Source of the DNA: Seminavis robusta
Taxonomy: Eukaryota; Bacillariophyta; Bacillariophyceae; Naviculales; Naviculaceae
Direction: 5' to 3'
Length of the DNA: 64,000 nucleotides
Assembly (NCBI GenBank): GCA_903772945.1
Contig: CAICTM010000201.1
Coordinates: forward strand, 1 to 64,000
Below are positions 1 to 11,280 of this stretch, one piece after another. Made by a program: the position numbers and the translations under genes. Every line of letters begins with the position of its first letter. Position 1 is the stretch's first letter. The notes under the pieces were generated by a model that saw only the letters and a list, made by a program, of their open reading frames with translations, searched no databases and was not told the origin of the DNA.

Positions 1-2657
1 AAAAGACGACCGAGATAGAACATTGATGATCCATGCTGCACCTCCTATGGGCGGAAGTTGATGATGAATCTCTTTGGCCCTTGGCAGTCTCCCATTCAGC
101 TCACCTTTACAACCACAACCCGAATTCAGTTACTGGCATTGCTCCCATTGAGATATTTTCCAGAACTGTCAGTGATGGTCAAGTCATTAGAAATGCCCAT
201 CCATGGGATGCCCTGCATATGTTTTTGGAACCTCGACTTACCAGTGAAGGAGGAAAGATTCCAAAGTGGCAGCCCAGGTCCAGGAGAGGTCAATATGTTG
301 GGACCTCACCTGTCCATGCCGAAAGTGTTGGTATGATTCGCAATCTTACAACCGGATACCTCTCACCCCAGTACCATGTTGTCTATGACGACTGGTTTGA
401 GACTGTGTACTCATCCGAAGAACAGACACCTCCAGAGTGGACTAATATGTGCATCTTTCAGCGCTTTGAAACCCACTTTGATGAGGACAATCCACCTCCC
501 TTAGCAGATGAGTGGCCTGACTCCAGAGGAAAAGGCAATCAACCAGCACGCGAATCTCATCTTCAGAAGCTTCGACAAGGGAGAAAGTTGTGGCAGGATG
601 ACAAGAGCAAAGACAAAAGGGATGATCTTCATTTTCAAGCTCCATCTCCAGCACAGCCCCAGGTTTCACACAGGGAGATTCCAGATCGTCTGCCACCACT
701 TCAGACTCAAAATTTACCCTCTTCTTGGGACAGAGAGCCTCCCACCATCATCACTCCCACCACTGATGTCCACATCGAGCCAATCTCTGCCCCTCGTCGT
801 AATCCCAGTAGAACAGCCCACAGCAAGAAGCCCGAGACTCTGAACATGGACCCAAAGCTGAAGACATATGCGCGTCCTTCATCCTGTTGAGTTGTGCTTT
901 AGCTTGACCTTTGGAGTCACTCCAATTTCTGGACACATGATGCAATCTCAGGTGAATGGTTATTCACCTTTGACCGACACCCAGGAATCATTTCATCCTG
1001 GCATCCTTCAGAGCCCACTTGCGCTCAAGGCCAAAACTACCAGAGACCCTGATCTCCCATCTCTGAAGGAATCTCTGATGGGACCACATGCAGACCACTT
1101 CTGGGCAGCAATGGACAAAGAAATTGCCAGCCTTGAAGGCAAAGGGACTTGGCACATCGTACAACGTTCTTCTATGCCTTCACACCTCAAGGCAGTTCCT
1201 GGAACATGGGTACAACGAATTAAGAGGTTACCAGATGGGCAATTAAATAAGTTTAAATCTAGATGGTGCTGCAGAGGAGACCTTCAGTCCTATGAAGGTG
1301 TCGCGTATTCTCCACTTGTTGGTTGGGCACTGTTAGAGCCGGTTCTTCTTCTTGCAGCTGCACATGGATGGGAGAATCGAAGACAAGTTGATTTTACTTT
1401 GCTTTCTGTCAAAGTCCTACCTGTCGACCAGCTACTTGACATGGGAATTGCCTCGTACAATCGACCCAAAGATTATGAGGGACAGGAGCGTGTGTTGTTT
1501 GGAAAACTGAGCGAAGTCATCGTATGGGCAGACCATTCAACTTCCAAATATTTTCATGAGCATCTTATGCTGTTGGGATGGTCCAACTTGGTTTCGAAAC
1601 TTCAGCAGCAGACCCATGTTTGTTCATTCATAAGGAACATCAGCTCATGGTACTTAACTACTGTGATGACCAAATCTGGCTCAGTCCAGACAATGCTCTC
1701 ATTGAGTCCTATGTTGGACAGCTCCAGAAACTTGGATATGACTCACCATGGAAGAAAAGGGAGACATCTTTGGATTCCTTGGCATCAATTTTGAAAGACA
1801 GGGAGACAATGTAGAATTGACTCAAAAGGGGCTCATCAACAAGGTTATTGAATACACTGGCATGTCTGAAGCTAGCTCTAAGCTTTCTCCTGCTGCCACC
1901 GATCCGCTCGGTGCTGACAAACTGGGTGCCCCATTTGAAGAAGAGTGGAGCTACCCAGCTGCAGTTGTGATGCTGCTTTACATTGCTTCCAACACTCGCC
2001 CAGACATCACCTTTAGTGTACATCAGGTGGCACGATTCAGCCACAATCCCAGGCATTCCCATGCTCAAGCCATTAAACGTATTATTCGATACCTGATCGG
2101 CACCAGTGACAAGGGCATTTGTTTTAGCCCTAAGCTTGATCAAGGACTTGATTGTTGGGTAGATGCTGACTTCGCAGGGTTGTATGGATATGAGGATGAT
2201 CAGGATCCTGTATCGTCAAGTCTCGCACTGGGTTTGTTTTGACTTTGTTTGGATGCCCATTATTTGGTCCAGCAAGCTACAGACCGACATAACTTTGAGC
2301 TCGACTGCTGCTGAGTATGTGGCCTTCAGCATGTCAATGAGGGAGCTGCTTCCTATGCGAGCTTTGCTCAAAGAAATTGGTAACAAACTGAATATGCCCG
2401 TAATTACTGACAGTCTCGTGCGCTCTACAGTGTTCGAAGACAACCAAGGTTGCTTGTCTCTTGTGAATGTTCCCAAGATGTCAGCGCGCAACAAGTATTT
2501 GGCATTGAAGTACCACTTCTTCAGGTCCAATATCGGGGAGTCGAAGGGCATCGTGGCCAAGTACATTCCGACTCTGGAACAACGGGCCGACATTTTCACT
2601 AAGGGTCTTCCGGCTCCACAGTTTGCTGTCATTCGGAAGCTCCTCATGGGATGGTAA
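1..2657 (+). mobile_element. Broken Ty1/copia LTR retrotransposon (right-hand part)
   Basis: Fossil of a Ty1/copia (Pseudoviridae-type) element that enters from the left edge. In order I can read the C-terminal part of the integrase, the reverse transcriptase region and the RNase H region. This integrase-before-RT order defines copia rather than gypsy. The coding remnant is broken in several places and looks old enough to be inactive. The gag, protease and 5' LTR parts would lie outside the window. A 3' LTR may start near 2721, just after the coding remnant, but with no 5' LTR to compare this cannot be confirmed. Confidence 0.93.
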
Positions 2658-2854
2658 ATTTACCTCAGCACTTTGCTGGGGACTCTCTCCTATCGTTTCT
2701 TGCTACAGCTTCATTTCAGCTGTAAGGGAGTGCGACGGGATACAGCTTACAATTCAGCTTTACAGCTTTACAATTAGCAGGCTTATTCTAGAAAATAATC
2801 AATAGCTGCTCACTTATTTGGAAATACAAACTTTGCATCTCTTAGATCCTTAGA

Positions 2855-3573
2855 TTAATCAATGCACAATGGTATTGTCGCAGTGTTCCCAGTGAAGTCT
2901 CCCATGGTTCCTTTCGTATACTCTGCTTTGAAATCTCGCACAATAAATAATTCGAAAAAGGTTGCAGTAAAGCGTGGGCGGCCGCGCAACCATTTGCCAA
3001 CATGAGTGACGACATCATCATCGACGCTGCTGAGATCCAGGAAGATTTCCAGGTACTGGATGACATCGTGGCAGGTCAGCTGCTGGAAGCCAATGAATGA
3101 TTTTTCATATGGCTTCAACTTGTTTATAGCTGTTGCCGAATTGGCCTCTTTGTCCAAAACATGGACAGATAAGCCCGTACCAGAAAAGACTGGATATCCC
3201 TTGATCTGGTGTGACAGGCGGACCTTATTGAATGCTTCCAGCAGCGCCGAAAACTCCGATCGTCTTTCAGTGCCAGCTTCGTTTCGAAAATACTGTCCGC
3301 CTTTATTTAGCAACTGTTGCGTCTCGTCCACAAAAATGGAACTCCACAAGGCGGTGACACTGCGACGGAGCTTGTAGTTCTCGTCCTCCTGTAGGACGCA
3401 CGCTTCTGACGTTAGGTCAAAAAAGATATCCGATCCGAATATTTCTTCTGGAAAAAGCTGGACCAGAAGCCAGTGATGCGGTGTGAAAATTAGGTCCTTC
3501 TTCTCCAGCTCACTCTTCATATAGTTGTAAACAGCCATACGAACGTGTAGCAAAATCTGCAACCGATCGCTAA
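2855..3573 (-). pseudogene. Fragment resembling a CRN/RHS-type NTPase-family protein tail
   Basis: A minus-strand open stretch of about 240 codons with good protein character. It contains VFSGTGLSV, a helical middle, and LRGRPRFTATFFE near the end. These recall the NTPase-associated modules of Crinkler/retrotransposon-hot-spot (CRN/RHS) type proteins that expand in stramenopiles. That assignment is from memory of the motifs and is only moderate. It has no start of its own and directly follows a truncated ADP/ATP carrier 5' end in another frame, so it looks like a fossil piece. It ends almost where the copia fossil's 3' end is expected. The junction is more likely rearrangement than a working fusion gene. 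Confidence 0.45.
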
Positions 3574-3897
3574 TTGTGCCGCTGCCTTGTAGTAATTCAT
3601 CATGGTGAAGTTGATGGCGGCCGTGCCCGAGACTCGCATGACGGAGGGCAAGTTGCCTCTCCAAAAACTCAAAAGTCCTTCATTTATGTAAATGGTGCGG
3701 GCGACTTGCCAGGCACCTTGGGGAACACGAGTAGTCCCTTCGACGGAGTGTTGGAGCTGGATCAAGAGTTTAATGCGTTCAATGGGAGCTGTGAGGGTCT
3801 TGGAAAAGGCCCCGGCACCGGCTCCTGCGGCTGCATCTCGCCAATTTGGATTGTTCTTCTGTTTGCTGCTGCTGCTGCTGCCGTTGGAAGCAGCCAT
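3568..3897 (-). pseudogene. ADP/ATP carrier, N-terminal fragment (mitochondrial carrier family)
   Basis: The first 110 codons from ATG 3897 match the start of a mitochondrial ADP/ATP translocase. There is a low-complexity Ser/Lys leader, then GAGAGAFSKTLTAPIERIK with the carrier signature PxE/DxxK/R at the end of helix 1. LLSFWRGNLPSVMR and the start of helix 2 follow. A full carrier is about 300 residues with three repeats. Here only about one repeat remains, and the sequence then changes to an unrelated tail in a different frame. No downstream DNA before the copia element encodes repeats 2 and 3. The fragment is therefore a truncated gene or a partial duplicate. ADP/ATP exchange across the inner mitochondrial membrane is the family role, but this copy cannot do it alone. 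Confidence 0.8.
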
Positions 3898-5776
3898 TGT
3901 CGAGGGAGTTGGGGAGTGGATGGGCTCTCTCCTTCAGCGCTTGGTGAAACCTTTATGAGCTAGCTAGTTGGGAAATGGAACCTACCAACAGAGGGGAGAC
4001 GTTCCAGGCTGCCTACAGAAAATTACACGCAGACGTGGGAGTGACAGTCAATTACGGCGTCACTTTCAGGCAGCAAGCTTGACAACCAACAACGAATCGC
4101 AATGCAAGTCTCGGGGCTCCCAGCTTGCTAGAAGGCTCGATAAAGGGGTGAGGCGCTGAATATATCATGATGCAGCTCTGGTTTTGTGCTGGGCGTGGTC
4201 TCTGTGTTGACTCGACTCCTTGGAAGAGGGGCTCCAAGGCTGTGCTGAGCTATTCCTGGGTTGTCCTCGCACCACCTCGCAGGCCCAGGAGACTTGCTTT
4301 GGAGGGGAGAGAAATTCAAGCTGCTGTTCTCTGCCTGAGAGTTACTCGTTCTCGTTCTATCTTTCGGACTCTTGGACCACGGGCGGGGTTTCCTTCACTT
4401 GAGGGCGGCCACCCGCCATGAAGTGCCGAGTTGCCCTCGGAGCGATTTGGATCTTGAAACGCATCCTGACCACAACAGTGCTGGAGGGCCAGCCAGATGC
4501 AGTTGGCAACGAGGTGGACCGATCCTCTTTGGTCGAGGGATGGATGGTGCTGCAGGATGGCACATGATGTCACGCCACAATACATACTGGTCAAAACGTC
4601 GGGAAGGGTTCTTGTTTCGCTCTGCATGACTTCTTCTTATGCATAGCTACAGTACCTAATAGCCAGCCACAATGGCTCTATAAGATTTGAACTTTCAATC
4701 TTGTTCTCGTTTAAACCCCCGTTCATCTTGTTCTCGTTTTGGTGTGTGCCAAGGCAGCGACGGGGCAAACCGGGGGAGCCGTCTTTTGTCACTTGTTCCC
4801 TCTTTTCCCGAAGCTGCCCAGAAGCTTGTCTAGCTGGGTTGTTGACTTGAAGGATTTAAAAGTTACCGCTAGGGCGGGCATTGCAACGAAGAACACCACG
4901 CGAAAAGGTTAGACCGAGTCGTCGGCCTTGTTAGGGGAAGAACTCAAGAGACAGGAGAAAACTTCGAAAAGAGCTATTCGTTAGTGCGGCTGTGGTTCGC
5001 ATCTCCAGGATGTCATTTATTTTCACTCCAAGGCCAAGAACCAACTTTCAATGATTCTGACGAAGTAGCTAGCTACTAGCTAGCAGCAACGCCAACCAAG
5101 ACTTTACCTTACCTATAAAGCAAAAGCGGAGAGTAGCTTGAGTCCTCCGCCTGAAGCTAGGCGAAGAGATACGACTGTACTGGTTACAGTGGGACAAAGG
5201 GATAATATGTTCGCATTTGGATGGGCAGCAAGTCATTCCTCACCTGCGGTGCTTGCTTCGGCTGTTTCGTACGAGTAGAAAACACCGACAGCTCTTGCGT
5301 AATGACTCGACTCCAGGAGAAAGGCTTCCCGCTGAACCAGCTAACCACTGGGTAGCTATTTCTGGCTGCTGTGCAACACTTATGGGTGTTCCTGGTGGGA
5401 TTCTGGGCTTGTTTGTCCTGCGTGTTCACCAACCATGGTGGGCCCTTCTAAAGGGCATTGATAAATCAATAACCGCCATTGGAGCTGAATGTGTTTGCTT
5501 TAGAATAGATTGATGACTTTCAGAAAGGAAGTTTAGTTCACAATTGATCCTATATGATACTCTATGACAGGTTGTGTGCATCCCCAAAGTGCCATTATGT
5601 GGTGTTACTGCAGAAGTGCTTGACTGCACTTACTTGTTCCCGGGCACAGCTTTCGGAGAGATGGAATGGGAGGGTATCTGAAGCAAGACCAGCCAGGAGT
5701 GGAAGATGAGAGGCGAGAAGCTGTTTTGCTGATTGTGGCGTCACACGCTTGGGTATGTGCTTGTATGGTAGCTTTG
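3898..5776. other. Intergenic, no gene recognised
   Basis: Only short overlapping ORFs on both strands, none with recognisable motifs or a convincing start. It contains CTAGCTAG-type palindromes, for example near 5070. I see no RNA gene or transposon ends. Confidence 0.5.
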
Positions 5777-6541
5777 TTAGGCGATATCGTCAAGAAGAGT
5801 CAAGCTTTTGGTTCTTCGAAGGGAGGACTGTCGTTTCTGAGTAGACCTCAGGCTGTTACTGCCGTCTCTACGCCGTGCCGTGGAACTGTCCGAACAGGAT
5901 CGTTGCACCTTGTGTCGGTACCGCCTTTTGAAGTCTTTCTTGAGACCGGTCAAATTGGCGAGCTTGTCTTGGGGTGGCAGGGCATGGGATATTTCACAGG
6001 TCATGGCCCATCCGACCCACAGCAGGGAATATACGATGGCGGCACAGATAAAACTCTCAATGTCTTGAGAAGAGGGGGACACCAAATCCGTGGCGGCTTG
6101 TCCCATAATAACCCCTTGTCCAAACAACATGACGGCCAGACGCTTTTTGGCCGTCACTCGATACATAGCGGCATGGTAGACGGTCGACCCTTCCCGTCCC
6201 TTGTGCACGGCAGCCGCGTGAAAGAGAGCACTTGATTCCCACACTTCCGAGATGAAGTAGGGGAGGAAAAAGACAAACAGCACCCATTGGAGCCCACCAA
6301 GGTTAAACCAAGAAACAACCGCACCGACAATCCCGCTGATGCAGCCAATAAGGAACTCTTCACTGAACGCCAAGCATTCCTCAGGCTTGTCTGCCGTGTC
6401 CGGGACGGTCTTGGAGGGAATCAGAGGTACTTGTAGCTGCATGTCGTCGTCGTCGTCGTTGTCAGATGCATGACATTGTGTAGGAGCTGCTTCGTGGTGG
6501 ATGCAGAGAGGAAGAAGTGGTTCTTTTTGTAGTTGTGTCAT
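5777..6541 (-). CDS. Small multi-pass membrane protein, paralogue of the 21.9-kb gene
   Basis: 254 aa from ATG 6541. I do not recognise a named family. The N-terminus is acidic (run of D near residue 30). A hydrophobic core of about three or four membrane spans lies roughly at residues 63-185. The last 60 residues are basic and Ser-rich (RRYRHKVQRS, SSLRRTKS), as in a cytosolic tail open to phosphorylation. The core shares a motif order with the protein at 21921-22445: (E)xF(L/A)IG, xxSG, RWVL or QWVL, LPxxxxEVxE, FHxA, KKRL, FGQGVIxG, then LGW or VGW. The two are diverged paralogues, and the shared FGQGVI loop is the best candidate functional site. This copy has an acidic head and basic tail that the other lacks. 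A MITE begins 38 bp upstream of its start codon, inside its likely promoter or 5' UTR. Confidence 0.75.
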   Translation of the reverse strand: MTQLQKEPLLPLCIHHEAAPTQCHASDNDDDDDMQLQVPLIPSKTVPDTADKPEECLAFSEEFLIGCISGIVGAVVSWFNLGGLQWVLFVFFLPYFISEVWESSALFHAAAVHKGREGSTVYHAAMYRVTAKKRLAVMLFGQGVIMGQAATDLVSPSSQDIESFICAAIVYSLLWVGWAMTCEISHALPPQDKLANLTGLKKDFKRRYRHKVQRSCSDSSTARRRDGSNSLRSTQKRQSSLRRTKSLTLLDDIA

Positions 6542-6579
6542 TGTGATGGTTAACTAGCCTGCAAAGCGAAGACAACTAA

Positions 6580-7213
6580 GGGCATTCTCTAGTAGTCTCG
6601 TCCTAAAAACTCGTTCTAACTTTAGGACGAGTAAGTTAGGACGAGTTTGTAGGACGAACTGGCAATCTCTAAAAAAGTCGTTCTAAAAATCGACTTGGTT
6701 AAGACTAGAGTGCTTAAGACGAGTGGCAATCTCTAAAAAAAGTCGTTTTGGTTTGGAACGTCCAACATGCACCTATCTTCTAACTGCCTATTAAAGTGGT
6801 CCTGATAGTGTGGCTAGGAGCTTCCCACTAAGCACCTCTGTGGTGTACCGGTACCTGTTGATGTTTGTTATCTTGTTGAAGTTTGTTATCTTGGTGCGAG
6901 TATCGGTGTGAGTATCGGTGCGAGTCACCACAGGGGTGCGAGGTGTGAGTTGAATCGTGTTAACTCAATCCCGTCGATCGCTGATGTCATAAAGGACACT
7001 CAAGGATTTAAGGGAATCGTTAGGACGCGTTTTAGAACGAGTTCGAAAACTCGTCCTATTTAAGCAAAATAGGACGAGGAAAAAAAACTCGTCCTAAATT
7101 TAGGACGAATTTTTAGGACGAGTTGGAGTTAGAGATTGCTTTCGTCCTAAAGCTTTGTTCTAAACTAGAGTTAGAACGAGTTTTAGGACGAACAAATCTA
7201 TTAGAGAATGCCC
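6580..7213. mobile_element. MITE, Harbinger/Tourist-like, 634 bp
   Basis: The ends are inverted repeats. The left end starts GGGCATTCTCTA and the right end is its complement (ending GAGAATGCCC). Pairing continues for about 45 bp through CTCGTTCTAAC-type sequence with small gaps. The element is flanked by TAA on both sides (6577-6579 and 7214-7216), matching the 3-bp TWA target duplication of PIF/Harbinger elements. Subterminal DNA carries many copies of TTAGGACGAGT in both orientations, and GGCAATCTCTAAAAA twice. The interior (about 6745-7010) has no coding capacity. The class rests on TIR and target-site form, not on a transposase. Confidence 0.82.
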
Positions 7214-7216
7214 TAA

Positions 7217-9258
7217 CTAAACAGAAGTTTTAAAGTGGTTGCCAAGCGAAGCCGTCTCTATGGATTTTGTGTACCAGGTAGCTACTGTGGGAAAGCGGGT
7301 GTGCAACGCTTTGAAGAGGAATTTGAGAGAGAGAACTGGCACTGGCATTATGAATCAATTATGTCCGGTTTTTTAAATTGTACAATTTTAAGTTGCAACA
7401 CGCTTACTTAAAAGTCTCCACCCTGCCACTTAACCAAGGGAAATGAGATCTAAAAGGCAAGGGACTTCTCTTGGAGGACAAATAAATGACAATCAGGGGC
7501 ACGTTCTTCGAGTACATGTCAGTGGAAAGACATAAGCGAACAGGCTCTGGCCTCAAGAATCAATTAACACCTGCTTCTGCCAGTTCAAACAGAAGTCATT
7601 GGAGTAACATGTACGTGTGGCATTTTCCAGCGTAAGTATGGTACGGTACGGCGTACCGGTGCGGTGCGACTTACCGAGATTGGATCTCAAAATGCACCGG
7701 TACGGTACCAGGTACTCAGAAGAACTTCATCAGGAAGTTCCTTGCATGGACTCAAAACATACTGAAGGAATTCTAAAGGAGTAGCTAGTCAAGCTCCCAT
7801 CTGCAATTCATGGCTGTTGCGCCCCAGCCTGAGCGTGCGTTACGAGAGCACGATGGCTATTGGAAGAATAACCCATCGAGACCGACCAGCCACCTGCCTG
7901 TGCAACTTGAATGGCAGCAGAAGGCAAACTTTGATGTTTGCAGATTGATCCATGGAAGGGCTGGGCGGCGGTGGTTCTTGCTTGCTATGGCCATGACCCG
8001 AGTCGAGTGTGGCTGGCTGGGTACGACTGTATAGCCATTCTGCAGCAGACACAAAAATTTGCTCTTGGCTGGCAGCCATAAAGTGGTCGGTCGCCACTGC
8101 AAGCTCCTGCACCTTTGCTGTACCGTATGGTAGCGGTAGGTACCTGGTACCGATACGACTGTTTGTACCGTATGAGATTGGATATCATGAGGAGAGAGGT
8201 GCGCGCGACTGTACCGGTAAGCAAGATCAGCCTCTGTACTGGTACTACCGGTAGTCCGAGTGGTCATTCGCAAACCATGGCTGTTGCCCCAGTATTGTTG
8301 CGAAAGTATGATGACTATTAGCAGCCAGCTGCCTCAGCAATGACAGCAGAAGACTTTGACGATTGGCTGGTTGGCTGTGAGCTTGAGGTGGTTCTCGAGT
8401 TGCCCTACACAGCCACGAGCACTTAAACATTTCTTCTGGGATACTATTCCCTTCCTTGCTGGTAGAGAGGGAGGTGGCAACTGAAGAAATGGCGTAAGGT
8501 GCTTTGACAGGGGCTTGCATGCAGGCAGCGTAGACTAGCCAGGAGCTAGAGGAGCGACCACCCTGTTTCAGGTCTCAGCAAAGACCCCAAGGCTTGCAGC
8601 CACCACATTCTAAGCCGCAGCCTGACTGACTTGGGAAGACAGACCCTTTTTTGCTGGCTGCTAATCGATGCTTGGGATGTGAATGTTGATCTGGCACTAG
8701 GGACCCTTAAGTCTTTAGGTCCCAGGCCACATCACAACCACTTTAATGATAGCAGCAAGCCCAGCCTCTGGCTCCCCCTGCGTGCAGGACTCCTCATAGG
8801 AGCCAGAAACCGTTAGAAGCTGTTAGAGTTGGCACTCCCATGCTGGCCCTGTGTGATCCAGTATGGGACACCCAGCTAGATTCTAGCAGCTCATAATTGT
8901 TATTAACAGACTTTAACTACCAATTCTTCACTAGCTAGCTAGGCATCCAGCCTGGATCAACAGTGAAGGGCAGAGCGGCACCCATACATGTACGCTGTGC
9001 CGGTACGGTACCGGTACGAGATTTACCCCTTTTTTCGCAAGAAGATGTCATCCTACTGTTTCACTGTAAAATATTTTCCTTTATGTCTACTGGGTAGCGT
9101 CACGACTAGATATTTAACACATTGATTCACGCTATAATTTATTATTAAATCTATCCTATCACGATTCCATGGGACTGACAGGATACTTCTTTCGGCGCCA
9201 CCATTCTTCTTCGAAAATAGTCGACCATGGCGGCTCTTCCACCGCTGGATATAGCGGC
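7217..9258. other. Intergenic, about 2 kb, palindrome-rich
   Basis: No gene supported. Short ORFs overlap on both strands without motifs. There are clusters of GTACCGGTAC/TACGGTACC-like palindromes near 7640-7720, 8130-8260 and 8995-9015. Confidence 0.5.
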
Positions 9259-9795
9259 TCAGTTGAGCCCACGCTTCTTGCTGGCGGGCTTCTTCTTGGG
9301 AGTCATCTTCAAAGCGGGCAGAATGTCTTGAGTGAGGCCTTCCTCCTCTTCAAAGGAATCGAAAGACTCATTCTGGTCTTCCTTGGTGGCAGTCATTGCT
9401 TTGTCATTTCCGTAGATGCGGATGGTGACAACAGTGCCGGTGGTCGTGAGCAGGACAATACAATCGGAAGTTGCAGTGCAAAGGCGCTCCACGTCTCCAC
9501 GGAATTGGCTGTAGCCAACGAAATCAACAAACATCTCCTTTGGCCAATAGACAAAGCCCGGGAGAGTCACAAAGATTGTCACATCTCGATTGTTTGCCAA
9601 GTCTTCGACGGCCAGCTCCACTCCATCCTGAAGCCTCCTCTGAGAGGCTGGCTTGAGAGGCTTGAGCCTCCAGGCAAGGCAAGAAAGAACCGGAGTCTTC
9701 TTGGGCACATCCATCATAGTGACATGCAAGTCGCTGCTCGAATAGTTTTGGGTGTCCCCAAAAGCTGGACGCTTGCTCGGCATGGTGATCTTCAT
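9259..9795 (-). CDS. Unknown 178-aa protein with acidic segment and basic C-terminus
   Basis: 178 aa from ATG 9795; a second in-frame ATG lies four codons on (MPSKRPAF). I do not recognise the family. The middle third alternates beta-like hydrophobic strands (VTIFVTLPGFVYW, CIVLLTTTGTVVTIRIYG). It is followed by an acidic run (FDSFEEEEG) and a lysine-rich tail (MTPKKKPASKKRG) that could be a nuclear signal. The composition is protein-like and has no low-complexity shadow on the other strand. It is divergent from the ORF at 10026, with 230 bp between the starts. Confidence 0.5.
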   Translation of the reverse strand: MKITMPSKRPAFGDTQNYSSSDLHVTMMDVPKKTPVLSCLAWRLKPLKPASQRRLQDGVELAVEDLANNRDVTIFVTLPGFVYWPKEMFVDFVGYSQFRGDVERLCTATSDCIVLLTTTGTVVTIRIYGNDKAMTATKEDQNESFDSFEEEEGLTQDILPALKMTPKKKPASKKRGLN

Positions 9796-10025
9796 GGTTA
9801 AGATGGGAAATTATTGTTTCCTGTGCTGTTCAAGTCGATGGACGGCAGGTTGTGGCAAGGAGAACTGCTGTCACGTTGGATGTTGCAGCATTGGATTTGA
9901 ATTTGGCAGCATTGGATTCGCCTCAAAACCTTGGTTTGGTTTGAATTTGAATCTGAATCAAATCGCCGAGCTGCCCGTGGGATGGAACAAGACGACAAGG
10001 GAACACTCCTCACAAATCAACAATC

Positions 10026-10466
10026 ATGCCCTTTAGCTGGAGATGTCTCGCTACTACATCAGGCACCGAAATCGGCGTCGAGACATCATCTCTTGGGACT
10101 GTTGCTCTTGTTTTGGCAGGCCGTGATGTCTGCTCTCCTTCTGTTGGCCCGGTCAATCTTGAGCAATATGCTTACACTCCCCTCTTTCGTATTACAGTCA
10201 TGGATCAAGCCCGTACTCGTAACATCGCTTCCATTTGCCTTCCTTCGGATTGTACCTGGATTCTAGACCAACCAAGGAAAGTCAAGTCAGCAAACTCTGG
10301 TCTGCGTGCCTACAGATTGAAGATTTCCGTCTCCTCGACCAAGGATGGATGGGACACTGTCATGATTACATTGCCATACGACGGAGAGAATGGAAGCGCC
10401 GTGCTGTTTGGCCAAGCTTTAGCACATGCATTTGATGTTGTTAAGGAGAGCCTCCGTCAAGCTTGA
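10026..10466 (+). CDS. Unknown 146-aa protein
   Basis: 146 aa from ATG 10026. No family recognised. The segment EQYAYTPLFRITVMD and the later DGWDTVMITLPYDGENGSAVLF look like folded alternating strands. The C-terminus (LAHAFDVVKESLRQA) is a probable helix. No signal peptide or membrane span. It is divergent from the 9259-9795 gene, so the two may share the 230-bp region between them. It could also be a short relic. Confidence 0.4.
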   Translation: MPFSWRCLATTSGTEIGVETSSLGTVALVLAGRDVCSPSVGPVNLEQYAYTPLFRITVMDQARTRNIASICLPSDCTWILDQPRKVKSANSGLRAYRLKISVSSTKDGWDTVMITLPYDGENGSAVLFGQALAHAFDVVKESLRQA

Positions 10467-11280
10467 GATCCGGACCACGGAGCAACTGGCTGTATTGGAG
10501 GGGCCAACAGAGTGACAATAGCACGTACAGCATATGGATTATAATAAATGATAGCTATGTTTCAATGCTACCAATTACATCGTACTCCACAGCTGTACAT
10601 CGTAATCGTAACACATCTAGAGGCAGCTTTCGCACTTTCGACTTGTCGCCATATTGCACTTGTCGCCTTATTGCACTTGTCATCTCCCACCACAAACTGC
10701 CACCAACACGAGCTGGCTTATTTTGCCACATCAGCAACACGTCGTGTAGGACAAAATTATTTAGAGTGAAAACGATTTGGATTTAACGTGAAGTTTCGTA
10801 CTTAAAGAGCGCCTGACGACTTCCCAGACAAAACCTCTTTTGACAATTTCGTCCAAGAGCAACCACAAAAGTCGACACAACATATCCCGCGACTGAAAGA
10901 ACGCAACAACGATGGCAAGAACCAAGAAACACAGCCGCAAAGCGTATAAAGGAGAAGATCATGGTAAAGGGAGGAAGAACGACGACAAGTAGAGCGCGCT
11001 GCAATGTTCCTCAAACTGTCGAAGAAAGGAAATGCGAGATAATGTGAATGATGCCATGTGGTTCGCCGGTTTACACTGATGATGCATCGGAAGATCAAGC
11101 CTCAATGCGAGCAATCTATAGAGCAAAGAGATGGACATTAATACACCAGAAGCAGGGTGTTGTGCAGCGCCGGCAGCAGCTGCTCCCCGCTCCTTATCTT
11201 GGCACCGTTGTGCCCCCAGCAGGTCGCCGCTGGAGCCCCAAGCCTCCAGCGAGGGATGAGGACTCCTTCTCATCGGCCAT
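10467..11280. other. Intergenic, no gene recognised
   Basis: Only overlapping short ORFs. A short local repeat of ATTGCACTTGTC occurs twice near 10650-10680. The right part may hold the unseen left end of the decayed transposon that follows; I could not find its terminal repeats. Confidence 0.4.

Noticed and set aside
5666-6235. 189-aa plus-strand ORF over the membrane protein gene
   Set aside because: Antisense shadow of 5777-6541; no motifs, poor composition.
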